64,000 bases of DNA from VRUE01 sp963703235 (GCA_963703235.1 OY969802.1:1612001-1676000), one strand, 5' to 3'. Numbered from the stretch's first letter, positions 19,367-28,177 are shown. Translations and numbers: made by a program. Notes: a model not told the origin generated them from the sequence alone.

Positions 19367-20800
19367 GTGGCCGACGACTCGAAGATCCCCAAGGGCCGGG
19401 TCCGCCGCTCGGCGAAGCTCGGCTCGATAGTGGGCGTGCAGGGCGCCCGCTACGCGGGGACCAAGGCCACCAACGTGGCCCGCTCCGAGGAGGGGGCCAA
19501 GGAGAAGCTCGAACAGCGCCACCTGGAGACGGCGATGAAGATGGTCGGGGCGCTCGGCCAGATGAAGGGCGCGGCGATGAAGCTGGGGCAGTTCGCCTCC
19601 TTCATCGACACCGAGTTCCTGCCCGAGGAGTCGCGCGAGATCTACCAGGAGCAGCTGGCGAAGCTGCGCACCTCGGCGCCGCCGATGCCCTGGGAGAAGG
19701 TCGAGGGGGTGCTGCTGGAGGAGTACGACGGCGAACCGGTCTCCGAGCTGTTCGCGGAGTTCGAGCGGGAGGCCTTTGCCGCTGCCTCGATCGGCCAGGT
19801 GCACCGGGGCGAGCTGCCCGACGGGCGCCGCGTCGCGGTCAAGATCCAGTACCCGGGGATCGCCGAGGCGCTCGACGCCGACCTGCGCAACGCCGGCACG
19901 CTGGTTCGCCTCGCCCGCGTCCTCGCCCCGGGCCTGGACGCAAAGGAGATCGCCGAGGAGATCCGCGAGCGGGTGATGGAGGAGCTCGACTACGAGTACG
20001 AGGCGCAGAATCAGCGCAGCTTCGCCCGCGCCTACCGCGACCACCCGTTCATCTACGTGCCGGAAGTGGTCACCCGGCTCTCGCGCCGGCGCGTCCTCGT
20101 CACCGAGCTGGTCGACGGGATCGGCTTCGAGCAGGTGAAGGAGCTGCCGCACGAGGAGCGCAGCCGCTTCGGCGAGATCGTCTTCCGCGGCAGCTTCGGC
20201 TCGATCTACCACCTGCGGCACTTCAATGCCGACCCGCATCCCGGCAACTACATCCTGATGGAGGACGGCCGCGTCGCCTTCCTCGACTTCGGCATGACCA
20301 AGAAGCTCGACCACGAGCAGATCGTGCTCGAGCAGCGGGTGATCGACGCCGCCTTCCACGACGACCCGGAGCGGTTCCGCAGCGCCCTGCACGAGCTCGG
20401 CTTCATCAAGAACCCGTCGAAGCTCGACGCCGAACGGCTGATGGAGCACATGATGGCGGTCAGCGGCTGGTTCGTCGAGGACCGCGAGATCGAAATCAGC
20501 GCGCGGCGGGTGATGAAGATCATCGAGTCGACCAACGACCCCCGCTCGGAGTACTACGACCTGATGCGACGCGAGTCGATGCCGGCGGACGAGCTGATGG
20601 GGCGGCGAATGGAAATCGGCGTCGTCGCGGTGCTGGGGCAGCTGAACGCCAAGCGCAACTGGCACCGGATCATGCGCGAGTGGATCTACGCAGACCCGCC
20701 TGCAACCGAGCTGGGCGAGCAGGAGTGGGAGTACTTCGAGGGAAGAGGCGTGATGCAAACCCCGATTGTCGAGCGGTCCCTGGAAGGAGATCAGCAATGA
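19367..20800 (+). CDS. ABC1/AarF/UbiB-family atypical kinase
   Basis: 477 residues from GTG at 19367. The family KxGQ motif is in MKLGQFASFIDTEFLP. The ATP-site segment is AAASIGQVHRGELPDGRRVAVKIQYPG, where an Ala-rich loop replaces the usual Gly-rich loop. The catalytic core is HFNADPHPGNYILMEDGRVAFLDFGMTKKL. The family supports quinone or other lipid metabolism through an ATPase rather than a protein-kinase activity. Its stop overlaps the next start (ATGA). Confidence 0.9.
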   Translation: MADDSKIPKGRVRRSAKLGSIVGVQGARYAGTKATNVARSEEGAKEKLEQRHLETAMKMVGALGQMKGAAMKLGQFASFIDTEFLPEESREIYQEQLAKLRTSAPPMPWEKVEGVLLEEYDGEPVSELFAEFEREAFAAASIGQVHRGELPDGRRVAVKIQYPGIAEALDADLRNAGTLVRLARVLAPGLDAKEIAEEIRERVMEELDYEYEAQNQRSFARAYRDHPFIYVPEVVTRLSRRRVLVTELVDGIGFEQVKELPHEERSRFGEIVFRGSFGSIYHLRHFNADPHPGNYILMEDGRVAFLDFGMTKKLDHEQIVLEQRVIDAAFHDDPERFRSALHELGFIKNPSKLDAERLMEHMMAVSGWFVEDREIEISARRVMKIIESTNDPRSEYYDLMRRESMPADELMGRRMEIGVVAVLGQLNAKRNWHRIMREWIYADPPATELGEQEWEYFEGRGVMQTPIVERSLEGDQQ

Positions 20801-21657
20801 GGCGGATCCGGCGCGGTTGGCAGTTGACGAAGAAAAGCTGGGCGCTGCTGCGCGAGAACCCGGCGCTGCTGCGCTTCCCCCTCTACGGCGCGGCGGCGAC
20901 GATCCTCTCTGCGGCGATCGTGATCGGCCCCGGCGTCTACCTGATCGACGACGGCCAGGTCGCCCTCGGTGGGCCGCTGGCGGTGATCGGCTTCTACCTG
21001 CTGGCCCTGATCGGCTTCTACTTCAGCGTCGGCCTCGCCGCCGCCGCCGACATGATCTTCCACGGTCGCGATGCGACCGTCTCCGACGGGCTCGCGGTGG
21101 CGCGCAGCCGCTTCTCGCAGATCGCCGGCTGGGCCGCGGTCTCGACCGTAGTCGGGCTGGTGCTCAGCGCCCTCGAGAACCAGACCGGGATCCTGGGCAG
21201 CGTCTTCGGCCGCCTGCTGGCGGTCGGCTGGTCGCTGATCACCTTCCTGGCGGCGCCGGTGGTCGCGCTGGAGGGAACCGGCCCGTTCGAGACGCTGAAG
21301 CGCTCCGGCAGCCTCTTCAAATCGCGCTGGGGGCAGCAGGTGACCGGCAACATCGCGATCGGCGGCGCCGTCTTCCTCTTCGGCATCCTGCCCAGCATCC
21401 TCTTGATCGCGGCCGGGATCGCGATCTGGGCCTCGGCCAGCTTCGTCGGCGCCCTGCTGGCGGTGGTCGGCGTGATCGGCTTCGCGATCTCGGTGCTGAT
21501 CAACAGCGCCCTCAGCGGGATCTTCGGCGTCGCGCTCTACCGCTACGCGCTCGACAACGAGACCGTCGGCGGCTTCACCGCCGAGGAGTTAGAGTCCGCG
21601 GTCAAGCCGCGCGGCGGCCGCAACGCGCCGCCGACGGCTACGCCCGGCACGGTCTGA
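20797..21657 (+). CDS. Polytopic membrane protein (DUF6159-like)
   Basis: 286 residues from ATG at 20797, preceded by GGAAGGAGA and overlapping the kinase stop. The N-terminus RGWQLTKKSWALLRENPALLRFPLYG leads into six or so membrane segments, with a conserved-looking EGTGPFETLKRSGSLFKSRWGQQVTGN loop in the middle. This resembles membrane proteins annotated DUF6159, function unknown. Coupling to an AarF-type gene suggests a lipid or envelope role, which is inference. It ends in a hairpin shared with the convergent gene. Confidence 0.72.
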   Translation: MRRIRRGWQLTKKSWALLRENPALLRFPLYGAAATILSAAIVIGPGVYLIDDGQVALGGPLAVIGFYLLALIGFYFSVGLAAAADMIFHGRDATVSDGLAVARSRFSQIAGWAAVSTVVGLVLSALENQTGILGSVFGRLLAVGWSLITFLAAPVVALEGTGPFETLKRSGSLFKSRWGQQVTGNIAIGGAVFLFGILPSILLIAAGIAIWASASFVGALLAVVGVIGFAISVLINSALSGIFGVALYRYALDNETVGGFTAEELESAVKPRGGRNAPPTATPGTV

Positions 21658-21691
21658 CGGAAGCGGCGCCGGCGGGAACGGGCGCCGTCAG
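21654..21691. terminator. Bidirectional hairpin between convergent genes
   Basis: CTGACGGAAGCGGCGCC and GGCGCCGTCAG form an 11-pair stem with a bulge on the left strand. Both flanking stop codons (21655-21657 and 21688-21690) lie inside it. Confidence 0.45.
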
Positions 21692-22407
21692 GAGCGGATG
21701 CGCCCGAAGAGCGCCGGCTCGCTCGAGCAGATTCCGCTGGCGCCCAGCTCGAGCAGCACGCGCATCCGCGCATCCTCGTTGACCTTCCACGCGATCAGCT
21801 CGACCCCGGCGAGAGCGCAGATGCGGCCCAGGCGGGGGCTGACGAGCCGGTGATAGACCCACATCGCGTCGACGCCCAACCGCGGTAGGCGCTGGGCCGC
21901 GAGGCCGGGAAGGCGATAGCGCATCACCGTGAGGGCAGCCGTCATCGGGGCCTTGGCCCAGGGGATCGACGGCCAGTCCCGCGACACTTTCGGATAGCTC
22001 CAGCCACGCCGCAGCGCCGGCTCCAGCCTCCGCACGCGCTCCAGCGACTCCAACTCGAGCGTCGAGATCATCGAGCGGCCGACGAGGTCGCGCTCGCGCA
22101 GGGCGCGCACCAGCTCCTCCTCGCGGCCGGGGAGCTTGATGTCGAGGTCGATCTCGACCCGGTCCAACGGGGGTTCCATGAGCGCGTCGAGTGCCTCGGT
22201 GAGCAGCAGCGGCGTGCGCCGTTCCGCGTCCCCCCAATCGTGGGCGACCACGAGCGGCGCCCGCTGCTCGAGCGGAAGGTGGGCATCCGGCAGCCAGATC
22301 ACGTCGATCTCGATCGTGTCTGCGCCGGCCTCCACCGCGGTATGGAAGCTCTCCACGGTGTTGCCGTAGCCACCACCCGGGCCGGCCACCAAGCGTAGGG
22401 CGGTCAT
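21688..22407 (-). CDS. Glycerophosphodiester phosphodiesterase-like protein lacking the HR motif
   Basis: 239 residues with the GDPD barrel layout: NTVESFHTAVEAGADTIEIDVIWL (the metal ExD), VVAHDWGDAERRT (the second catalytic His), LDRVEIDLDIKLPG, and a late VELIAWKVNEDARM matching the TVN strand. The first motif, normally AHRG just before ENT, reads VAGPGGGYGNT here, so the general-acid His and its Arg are missing. The protein may be inactive or act differently. An AT-rich TAGGTT box is eight bases before the ATG. Confidence 0.75.
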   Translation of the reverse strand: MTALRLVAGPGGGYGNTVESFHTAVEAGADTIEIDVIWLPDAHLPLEQRAPLVVAHDWGDAERRTPLLLTEALDALMEPPLDRVEIDLDIKLPGREEELVRALRERDLVGRSMISTLELESLERVRRLEPALRRGWSYPKVSRDWPSIPWAKAPMTAALTVMRYRLPGLAAQRLPRLGVDAMWVYHRLVSPRLGRICALAGVELIAWKVNEDARMRVLLELGASGICSSEPALFGRIRS

Positions 22408-22415
22408 TCCGCCGA

Positions 22416-22421
22416 AACCTA
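22416..22421 (-). promoter_or_regulatory. TAGGTT -10 box upstream of the GDPD-like gene
   Basis: On the minus strand TAGGTT is followed by eight bases and the ATG at 22407. It overlaps the stop codon of the neighbouring minus-strand gene. Confidence 0.4.
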
Positions 22422-23366
22422 CCGGCCGGTCTCCTCGGCAGTGGCTCCATCCGGCCGGGCCCGGTCGGCGGGGAGGTCTCCACCCAGGCCAGTGGCCTCG
22501 CGCTTCGAAGCATCGGCCGCGCTGCGCACCGCCCGATCGAACCAGTTTTCGAACAGGGCGCGGGCAGCCTCGGCCCCGGGGCTGAAGTCGCGGGCGGGCA
22601 CATAGTCGTAGCTGAACGGATGGTCACCGAGGCGACCCTCGGGCATCCAGTGCAGGGTGGAGACGAAGACGTCCCCGTTGCCGAGGCGAAAGCCATGTAC
22701 CGCGGGGACGAACTCGTACTCGAACAGTTCGATCGTGTGATCGTGATCTTTGCCCTGCTTCTCGCGAAAGGCGCGAATCATCTTGACGGTCACCGCCGTC
22801 TCCTCCGACCAGTCATCCGGGATCCAGGGCTGCTGGAAGGTCTCGTCATGGGCCATGACGGCGAATTTGACGGTCCAGCCGTCGACCTCCGGGTTCTCCA
22901 GGAAAGGCAGGAGACGGATCCAGGCGCTCAGAAGCGTCAGCCCCAAGACCCGGATTTCCCGCTGCTCGGGCACCGTGAGCGACTTCGCCTTGTCGGTCAG
23001 CGCGTTGCCCATCTCCTCGATGTCGCGGTACTGCTTGCGGCCCGAGGTCGCGGGAGTGACACGGCGTTTGAGCTGGCGCAACTCGACCAGGATGCCTCCG
23101 AGCACGACCGCGGCGACCCCGATCTGCAGCTGCGGGCTGTCGAGGCCCAAGTCATCGGCCAGGTCTCCGATCCCCGGCACCTGGAGCAGCGCCAAACCGT
23201 ATGCGGCAACCAGCGCGATCCACACATGCTGGATTTCCAGGAACGACTCCAGCCAGTTGGCGGCCTTTTGCAGCGGCCCAATCCGTTTGATCCCGACTTC
23301 GGTCAATTGTGTCTCCCGCCCCGGCGAGCGCCCCGCAGGCCCACTTACGATGAACCAAGTGATCAA
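22419..23366 (-). CDS. Membrane-associated protein of unknown function
   Basis: 315 residues. Two hydrophobic segments lie near residues 48-63 (HVWIALVAAYGLALLQV) and 80-96 (LQIGVAAVVLGGILVEL). A soluble domain of about 200 residues follows, with DWSEETAVTVKMIRAF, HDHTIELFEYEFVPAVHGFRLGNGDVFVSTLHW and FENWFDRAV. I do not recognise the domain. The mix of an N-terminal double membrane span and a C-terminal soluble domain resembles some defence or signalling effectors, but no motif supports that. The start codon is uncertain; an in-frame TTG about 60 bases later is possible. Confidence 0.55.
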   Translation of the reverse strand: MITWFIVSGPAGRSPGRETQLTEVGIKRIGPLQKAANWLESFLEIQHVWIALVAAYGLALLQVPGIGDLADDLGLDSPQLQIGVAAVVLGGILVELRQLKRRVTPATSGRKQYRDIEEMGNALTDKAKSLTVPEQREIRVLGLTLLSAWIRLLPFLENPEVDGWTVKFAVMAHDETFQQPWIPDDWSEETAVTVKMIRAFREKQGKDHDHTIELFEYEFVPAVHGFRLGNGDVFVSTLHWMPEGRLGDHPFSYDYVPARDFSPGAEAARALFENWFDRAVRSAADASKREATGLGGDLPADRARPDGATAEETGR

Positions 23367-23437
23367 AGTGTCGCATGAAGGTCCAGGGGTCTACGGCGGA
23401 CTCGCCGGACGATCCTGGGCGACCGGGCGCTGCGTGC

Positions 23438-23884
23438 TCAGGTGGGCCGGATCACCATCAGGACCAGCAGCGCCGCCACCAGCAGCAGGTTGAGGCGGGC
23501 GACGATCGGGACCCAGTTGCGCCCGGGCGGTGGCGGCCGACCGCTTTCGATCCCGGCGATCCCGGCAGCCGCCTTGGGGCCGAGGTAGAAGATCCCGACC
23601 GCGGTCGCGACCACGAGTCCGATCGTGCCGAGCTGGATCCAGAGCAGGTCCCAGGCGTAGAAGCTCTTGGTCAGCCAGATGCCGAAGACGAGGGTGATCA
23701 GCGAGAGCGTCGGGAAGACGTACTTGCCGAGGAACTTGGCGAACCGCATGCCGGCCAGCATCGTGGCCGGTTCGCCGCTGCGGGCGCCGAGGGTCATCGC
23801 GACGTTGACCGCGAAGCCAGTGCCGACCCAGAGTGCGGCGGCGAGGACGTGGATGCTCTTGACTACCGTGTACTCGTCGACCAT
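23438..23884 (-). CDS. DUF2269-like integral membrane protein
   Basis: 148 residues with four membrane helices. KSIHVLAAALWVGTGFAVNVAM in the first helix carries the His and WxG pattern seen in DUF2269 and CopD-like membrane proteins. LTLVFGIWLTK, LLWIQLGTIGLVVATAVGIFYLGPK and LNLLLVAALLVLMVI follow. Heme or copper interaction is sometimes proposed for such families, but nothing here proves it. It lies 31 bases upstream of the prs stop, on the same strand, and probably follows prs in the transcript. Confidence 0.6.
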   Translation of the reverse strand: MVDEYTVVKSIHVLAAALWVGTGFAVNVAMTLGARSGEPATMLAGMRFAKFLGKYVFPTLSLITLVFGIWLTKSFYAWDLLWIQLGTIGLVVATAVGIFYLGPKAAAGIAGIESGRPPPPGRNWVPIVARLNLLLVAALLVLMVIRPT

Positions 23885-23915
23885 CGGTTCGGCGCCAGCC
23901 TAGCCGCCGCCTCCG

Positions 23916-24956
23916 TCAGAACAGCTGGTTCTCGCCGGCGAAGATCTCCGAGACGGAGTCGTCGGTGAAGATGCGGCGGATCGAGTCGGCGAAGGTGCCG
24001 GCGGTCGAGAGGACGGTGATGTTGTCGGGGGCGCCGGGACGCAGCGGGATCGTGTCGGTGACGACGATCCGCTCGATGCCGGAATCCTCGTAGGCGAGCC
24101 GCTCGTAGGCGGGACCGGAGAAGACGCCGTGGGTGGCGCAGGCGATAACCCGCGCCGCGCCCTCGTCGAGCACCGTCTGGGCGGCGGCGCAGAGCGTGCC
24201 CGCGGTGTCGATCATGTCGTCGACCAGGACCGCGGTCTTGCCCTTGACGTCGCCGACCACGTAGCCGATCTCGGCCACCTGCTGGGCCGGCCGCTCCTTC
24301 TCCATCACCGCCCAGTGGGTGCCGACGCGGCGGGCGAAGTTGCGCGCGTTCTTGACCCGGCCGGCATCGGGGGAGACGATCACCAGCTCCTCGGTCAGGC
24401 GCTGGTCGATGAACCACTGGGTCAGCATCGGCATCGCCGTCATGTGGTCGACCGGGACGTGGAAGAAGCCCTGCACCTGGCCGGCGTGGAGGTCCATCGT
24501 CAGGACGCGGTCGACGCCGACCCCCTCCAGGCACTTGGCGACGATGCGGGCCGAGATCGGCTCTCGCGGCGCCGACTTCTTGTCCTGGCGCGCGTAGCCG
24601 TACCAGGGCAGCACGGCGATGATCCGGTGCGCGGAGGCGCCCTGGGCGGCGTCGATCATCGTCAGCAGCTCGACCAAGGCGTCGTTGGGCGTCATCCCGG
24701 TCTGCTCGTTGGCGCAGGTGGACTGGACGAGGAAGACGTCGGCGCCGCGGATCGACTCCTCGTAGCGGCAGTAGACCTCGCCGTTGGCGAAGGTCGTCAG
24801 CGTCGCCTGGCCGAGGTCGAGTTCGAGCTTGCCGGCAACCTTGGCGGCCAGCTCCATCGAGCTGCGGCCGCCGAAGACCATCATCCGCTTCGAGTAGTCG
24901 TGCGGGATGGCGGTCGGCGCCAGCTCGGGCGCCGCCTGCTGCTCGATCGTGCTCAC
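23916..24956 (-). CDS. prs: Ribose-phosphate pyrophosphokinase (PRPP synthetase)
   Basis: 346 residues. It makes PRPP from ribose 5-phosphate and ATP for nucleotides, His, Trp and NAD. The N-terminal segment MVFGGRSSMELAAKVAGKLEL and FANGEVYCRYEESIRGADVFLVQST is typical; PWYGYARQDKK is the flexible loop; VSPDAGRVKNARNFA and the PRPP motif AVLVDDMIDTAGTL follow. The N-terminal extension of about 20 residues is slightly longer than usual. It overlaps glmU by four bases (ATGA), the common glmU-prs pairing. Confidence 0.96.
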   Translation of the reverse strand: MSTIEQQAAPELAPTAIPHDYSKRMMVFGGRSSMELAAKVAGKLELDLGQATLTTFANGEVYCRYEESIRGADVFLVQSTCANEQTGMTPNDALVELLTMIDAAQGASAHRIIAVLPWYGYARQDKKSAPREPISARIVAKCLEGVGVDRVLTMDLHAGQVQGFFHVPVDHMTAMPMLTQWFIDQRLTEELVIVSPDAGRVKNARNFARRVGTHWAVMEKERPAQQVAEIGYVVGDVKGKTAVLVDDMIDTAGTLCAAAQTVLDEGAARVIACATHGVFSGPAYERLAYEDSGIERIVVTDTIPLRPGAPDNITVLSTAGTFADSIRRIFTDDSVSEIFAGENQLF

Positions 24957-26344
24957 GAGTCCTCCTCGGACATCGCCGCCGCTTTGCGCTCGGCGTAGCC
25001 CTCGATGTTTCGCTGGTCGTTGTCGCTCACGGCAAGCGTTCCCTCGGGAACGTCGTCCTTGATCACTGCCCCGGCGCCAGTGTAGGCGGCGTCCCCGACT
25101 TCTACAGGGGCAATCAGCATCGTGTCAACGCCGATGCGGGTCCCCTTGCCGATCGTCGTCCGGTGCTTGCGGAATCCGTCGTAGTTGGCGGTGATCGTGC
25201 CGGCGCCGAGGTTGGACCCCTCCCCCACGTCGGCGTCGCCGACGTAGGCCAGATGAGGGACCTTGGCCCCGGCGCCGATCCGTGAGTTCTTGATCTCGAC
25301 GAAGGTGCCGGCCTTGGCGCCGGGCTCGAGCTGAGCGCCGGGGCGCAGGTAGGCGAAGGGGCCGACGTTGCAGTCGTCCAGCACCTCGCACTCGACCAGG
25401 TAGGAGTGCGGGACGGAGACGCGCTCGCCGAGCACGGCGTCGATCAGGGTCGTGAGCGGGCCGACGACCGAGCCGGCGCCGATCTCGGTGGCGCCGCGCA
25501 GGGTCGTGCCGGGCTCGATCCTGGCGTCGGCTGCGATGGCGACGTCGGCGTCGACCCAGGTCGAGCCGGGGTCGACGACGGTGACGCCAGCGAGCATGTG
25601 GGCCTCGAGCAGGCGGCGGCGAGCCTCGGCCTCGACGGCGGCGAGCTCGACCCGGTTGTTGACGCCCATCGTCGCGCCGAAGTCGTCGGCCGGGTGGGTG
25701 GCGACCGAGTGCCCGTGCGCTCGCAGGGCCGAGAAGACGTCGGTCAGGTAGTACTCGCCCTGGGCGTTCTCGTTGGAGATTTCGTCCAAGGCGGTGGCGA
25801 GCCGCGCCGCATCGAAGACATAGGTGCCGGCATTGACCTCGCGGATCGCCAGCTCCTCCGGCGTCGCGTCGCCCGTGGCCTTGGCCTCGACCACGCGCTC
25901 GAACTGCCCATCGCTGCCGCGCACGACGCGCCCGTAGGCGCCGGGGTCCTCGAGCTCGATCGTCAGCATCGTCGCGGCTGCATCCGCCTCGGCGTGGGCG
26001 GCGAGCAGGCCGGAGGTCGTCTCCGCCGAGAGCAGCGGGTGGTCGCCGGAGAGGACGACGACGGTCTCCGCTTCCCGGATCGGCTCCAGCGCAGCCCGCA
26101 AGGCGCCGCCGGTGCCGTCGGACACGGGCTGCACAACCGTCTCGACCCCGTCCGGCAGGCCGGCGGAGATGTCGCGATCCGGCGAGACGATCGCCACCAC
26201 GCGCCCGGCGCCGGCCTCACGCGCGGCGAGGATCGGCCAGGCGACCAGGGGCCGTCCACAGACGGGGTGGAGCATCTTCGGCTGCGAGGAGCGCATGCGC
26301 GTGCCCTCGCCCGCCGCCATTACCAGCACCAGAGGCGAACTCAC
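24953..26344 (-). CDS. glmU: Bifunctional UDP-GlcNAc pyrophosphorylase / GlcN-1-P acetyltransferase
   Basis: 463 residues from GTG at 26344. The N-terminal uridyltransferase has VLVMAAGEGTRMRSSQPKML, and the C-terminal left-handed beta-helix acetyltransferase has GTFVEIKNSRIGAG, HLAYVGDADVG, GTITANYDGFRKH. It supplies UDP-GlcNAc for peptidoglycan and glycolipids. A TACGAT box six bases before the GTG suggests a leaderless start, and a family A palindrome (26365-26482) lies immediately upstream of that promoter. Confidence 0.96.
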   Translation of the reverse strand: MSSPLVLVMAAGEGTRMRSSQPKMLHPVCGRPLVAWPILAAREAGAGRVVAIVSPDRDISAGLPDGVETVVQPVSDGTGGALRAALEPIREAETVVVLSGDHPLLSAETTSGLLAAHAEADAAATMLTIELEDPGAYGRVVRGSDGQFERVVEAKATGDATPEELAIREVNAGTYVFDAARLATALDEISNENAQGEYYLTDVFSALRAHGHSVATHPADDFGATMGVNNRVELAAVEAEARRRLLEAHMLAGVTVVDPGSTWVDADVAIAADARIEPGTTLRGATEIGAGSVVGPLTTLIDAVLGERVSVPHSYLVECEVLDDCNVGPFAYLRPGAQLEPGAKAGTFVEIKNSRIGAGAKVPHLAYVGDADVGEGSNLGAGTITANYDGFRKHRTTIGKGTRIGVDTMLIAPVEVGDAAYTGAGAVIKDDVPEGTLAVSDNDQRNIEGYAERKAAAMSEEDS

Positions 26345-26350
26345 CCTCGA

Positions 26351-26356
26351 ATCGTA
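26351..26356 (-). promoter_or_regulatory. TACGAT -10 box upstream of glmU-prs
   Basis: On the minus strand TAATACGAT is followed by six bases and the GTG start at 26344. The box is eight bases downstream of the edge of family A element copy 3, so the palindrome occupies the region where the -35 contacts and any upstream sites would lie. Confidence 0.45.
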
Positions 26357-26364
26357 TTAGTCAT

Positions 26365-26482
26365 GGGCGGGGATGGGGTGTCCCTTGCGCTCGCTGGGTT
26401 TTCGCCGTCAAAGGCTGCTTCTCTCGCCGAGCCTGCCGGGCGAAAACAACGCCGCTCGCTCAGGGACACCCCATCCCCGCCC
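26365..26482. repeat. Family A palindromic element, copy 3
   Basis: GGGCGGGGATGGGGTGTCCC pairs exactly with GGGACACCCCATCCCCGCCC. The core is a variant with one fewer T (GCTGGGTTTTCGCC) and GCGAAAACAACGCCGC on the right. It lies in the gap between glmU and the HdeD-like gene (26345-26724), which holds this element, copy 4 and no gene. Confidence 0.78.
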
Positions 26483-26590
26483 GAGCCCAATCCGCTTTCA
26501 GGAGACGGGCCTCGGCCCAAGCCGCTTCCGGGAGCCGGTGCCCCACGCCACAGAGACAGCGCCCCTCGCCTTCGAGCTTGAGAGAGACGC

Positions 26591-26727
26591 TGACCTTGGA
26601 GGGTGTGGGGGTCCTCGTCGCGACCGCGGCGTCCTGTTTTTCGCAGCGCCTACTCAGCGAGAGACGACAAACTTAGAGGCGAAAAACCCAGCGGGCGCGA
26701 GGAGGACCCCCACACCCTCCCCTGTCA
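26591..26727. repeat. Family A palindromic element, copy 4, opposite orientation
   Basis: GGAGGGTGTGGGGGTCCTC pairs with GAGGACCCCCACACCCTCC. The core is in the reverse orientation relative to copy 3, 108 bases away. The outermost TGAC of the right arm contains the stop codon of the HdeD-like gene, so the element directly ends that gene. Confidence 0.8.
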
Positions 26728-27297
26728 ACGTGCGCGCGAGAGGTCTTTGCCGAAGAGTGCGATCGAAGTCAGCATCCAGCCGGCGAAAATGAGGTCGATT
26801 CCGACCAGGAGGCCGATTGCCCAGTCGGCGGAGCTGGGCAGCTCGGCGAGGACGAGGATGCCAATCGCGAGGCCGGCGAAGCCGCTGAGGCCGAGCAGGC
26901 CGGCGTTCGGCTGGCCGCGGTCGGCGAAGGCGACGGCGATCCGGGTCAGGCCCATGAAGAGGAAGTAGATGCCGAGCACGACGGTGAGGGTCAGGGTGCC
27001 GTTGTGCGGCTCGACCACCAGCCAGAGCCCGACGGCAAAGGTGAGGAAGGCCCAGATCAGGCGCAACAGCACCGACCCGACCGTCGGCGCGGTGAAGGCC
27101 ACCGCGATCAGAAAGGCGCCGACGAACATCAGAATCCAGCCGATGAAGATCGCCGTCCCAACCGAGGCCACTGCCGGCACCAGGATCGCCACGCAACCGG
27201 TGAGGATCGCCAGCACCCCGATCGCCATCAGCGCCTTCCAGCTGCGCGCCAGCCCGGCGCGCACCTCAGGGTCCAGCGCGGCTCCGCTCAGCTCCAT
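26725..27297 (-). CDS. HdeD/DUF308-family membrane protein
   Basis: 190 residues from ATG at 27297 with six membrane helices. The repeating pairs (ALMAIGVLAILTGCVAILVP, TAIFIGWILMFVGAFLIAVAF, LTLTVVLGIYFLFMGLTRIAVAF, AIGLLVGIDLIFAGWMLTSIALF) match the DUF308/HdeD layout of short duplicated helical hairpins. HdeD is linked to acid resistance in enterobacteria; the role here is unknown. A TAGGGT box lies seven bases before the ATG. Its stop codon is inside family A copy 4. Confidence 0.8.
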   Translation of the reverse strand: MELSGAALDPEVRAGLARSWKALMAIGVLAILTGCVAILVPAVASVGTAIFIGWILMFVGAFLIAVAFTAPTVGSVLLRLIWAFLTFAVGLWLVVEPHNGTLTLTVVLGIYFLFMGLTRIAVAFADRGQPNAGLLGLSGFAGLAIGILVLAELPSSADWAIGLLVGIDLIFAGWMLTSIALFGKDLSRAR

Positions 27298-27304
27298 GTA
27301 AACG

Positions 27305-27310
27305 ACCCTA
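27305..27310 (-). promoter_or_regulatory. TAGGGT -10 box upstream of the HdeD-like gene
   Basis: On the minus strand TAGGGT is followed by seven bases and the ATG at 27297. It decides this ATG over an in-frame ATG about 100 bases upstream at 27402. Confidence 0.45.
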
Positions 27311-27329
27311 AGCCGCCGTCCGGACGAGA

Positions 27330-28126
27330 TCAACTCTCGGCGGCAGCCGCCTCGCTTTCCACCGCTTCCCGCTCCAGCTGCCTCTCGTACCACCGAACCC
27401 ACTTGCGCACGGCGTTGTCGGAGACGCCGTATTTGCGGCCGACGGCCGAGTAGCCCATCGCCTCAATCTCCTCCAGCAGTTGCTCGTAGGGTGGCCGCTC
27501 GGCTTTGCGGGTCTCTGGGCAAGAGATGCCGCGAAGACGGTGGCCTTCTCGGGGTCCTCTCGTTCCGCAATACCGCGAGCAGAATCGCTGAGGTCGGTGT
27601 TTTGCCCGAAATAGCTCGCCACACCGTTCACAGTTCCGAAGCGGCGGTGGACCAGTCGCCGCACGACCACAATGAGTGTCAAGGGTCGCAGCACAGTTCG
27701 GACAGACAATTTGCAGGTTCTCGATGCGATTGTCGTCGCGAACGCCGTTCTTGTGGTCGAGGATCATCGACATATAACGGCCGCGCCACAGCTCGCCTTG
27801 GCCGCACATCTCGCAGAGGGGCTGCTTCAAGTTCTCTTCGTACAGTCGCCGCTTCAAGTTGCTGCGCGAGTAGGTCGAATGCTCGACCAAAACCCGATCG
27901 AGAGGAATCTTTGCGGGCCGAATGCGATCCATCACTCCTGCGTACGGGTCGAAGTGCTCGGTGGAAATGCCCCAAATCGCAACGTACTTTTCAACGTCTT
28001 GGGGTTTCCGCCAGAGGGACAGTATTTGAGACGACGCAGCGCCTCCGTCCACGACTTCGACCGCGCGATCGCCTCCCGCGCTTCCCCCTCAGTGAATCTC
28101 GGTCCTCCGCCCGGCATCGAACACAT
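27330..28126 (-). pseudogene. HNH endonuclease-like gene with a one-base frameshift
   Basis: The N-terminal part, from about 28126, reads FTEGEAREAIARSKSWTEALRRLKYCPSGGNPKTLK in one frame. The rest reads KYVAIWGISTEHFDPYAG..., then CEMCGQGELWRGRYMSMILDHKNGVRDDN, NLQIVCPNCAATLDTHCGR (HNH with paired CxxC), CERCGELF...FCSRYCG, and a C-terminal helix-turn-helix, in the other frame. The break is in the four-base run at 27988-27991 (AAAA on the coding strand), where one more A would join the frames. Base composition is less GC-rich than the neighbours. It begins about 50 bases after tRNA-Gln on the same strand, which suggests acquisition at the tRNA. Real mutation and sequencing error cannot be told apart here. 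Confidence 0.7.
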
Positions 28127-28177
28127 GTTCGCAACTGACTCGGACAGAACATTGCAAAATCGAGATGCCCTCTCGAG

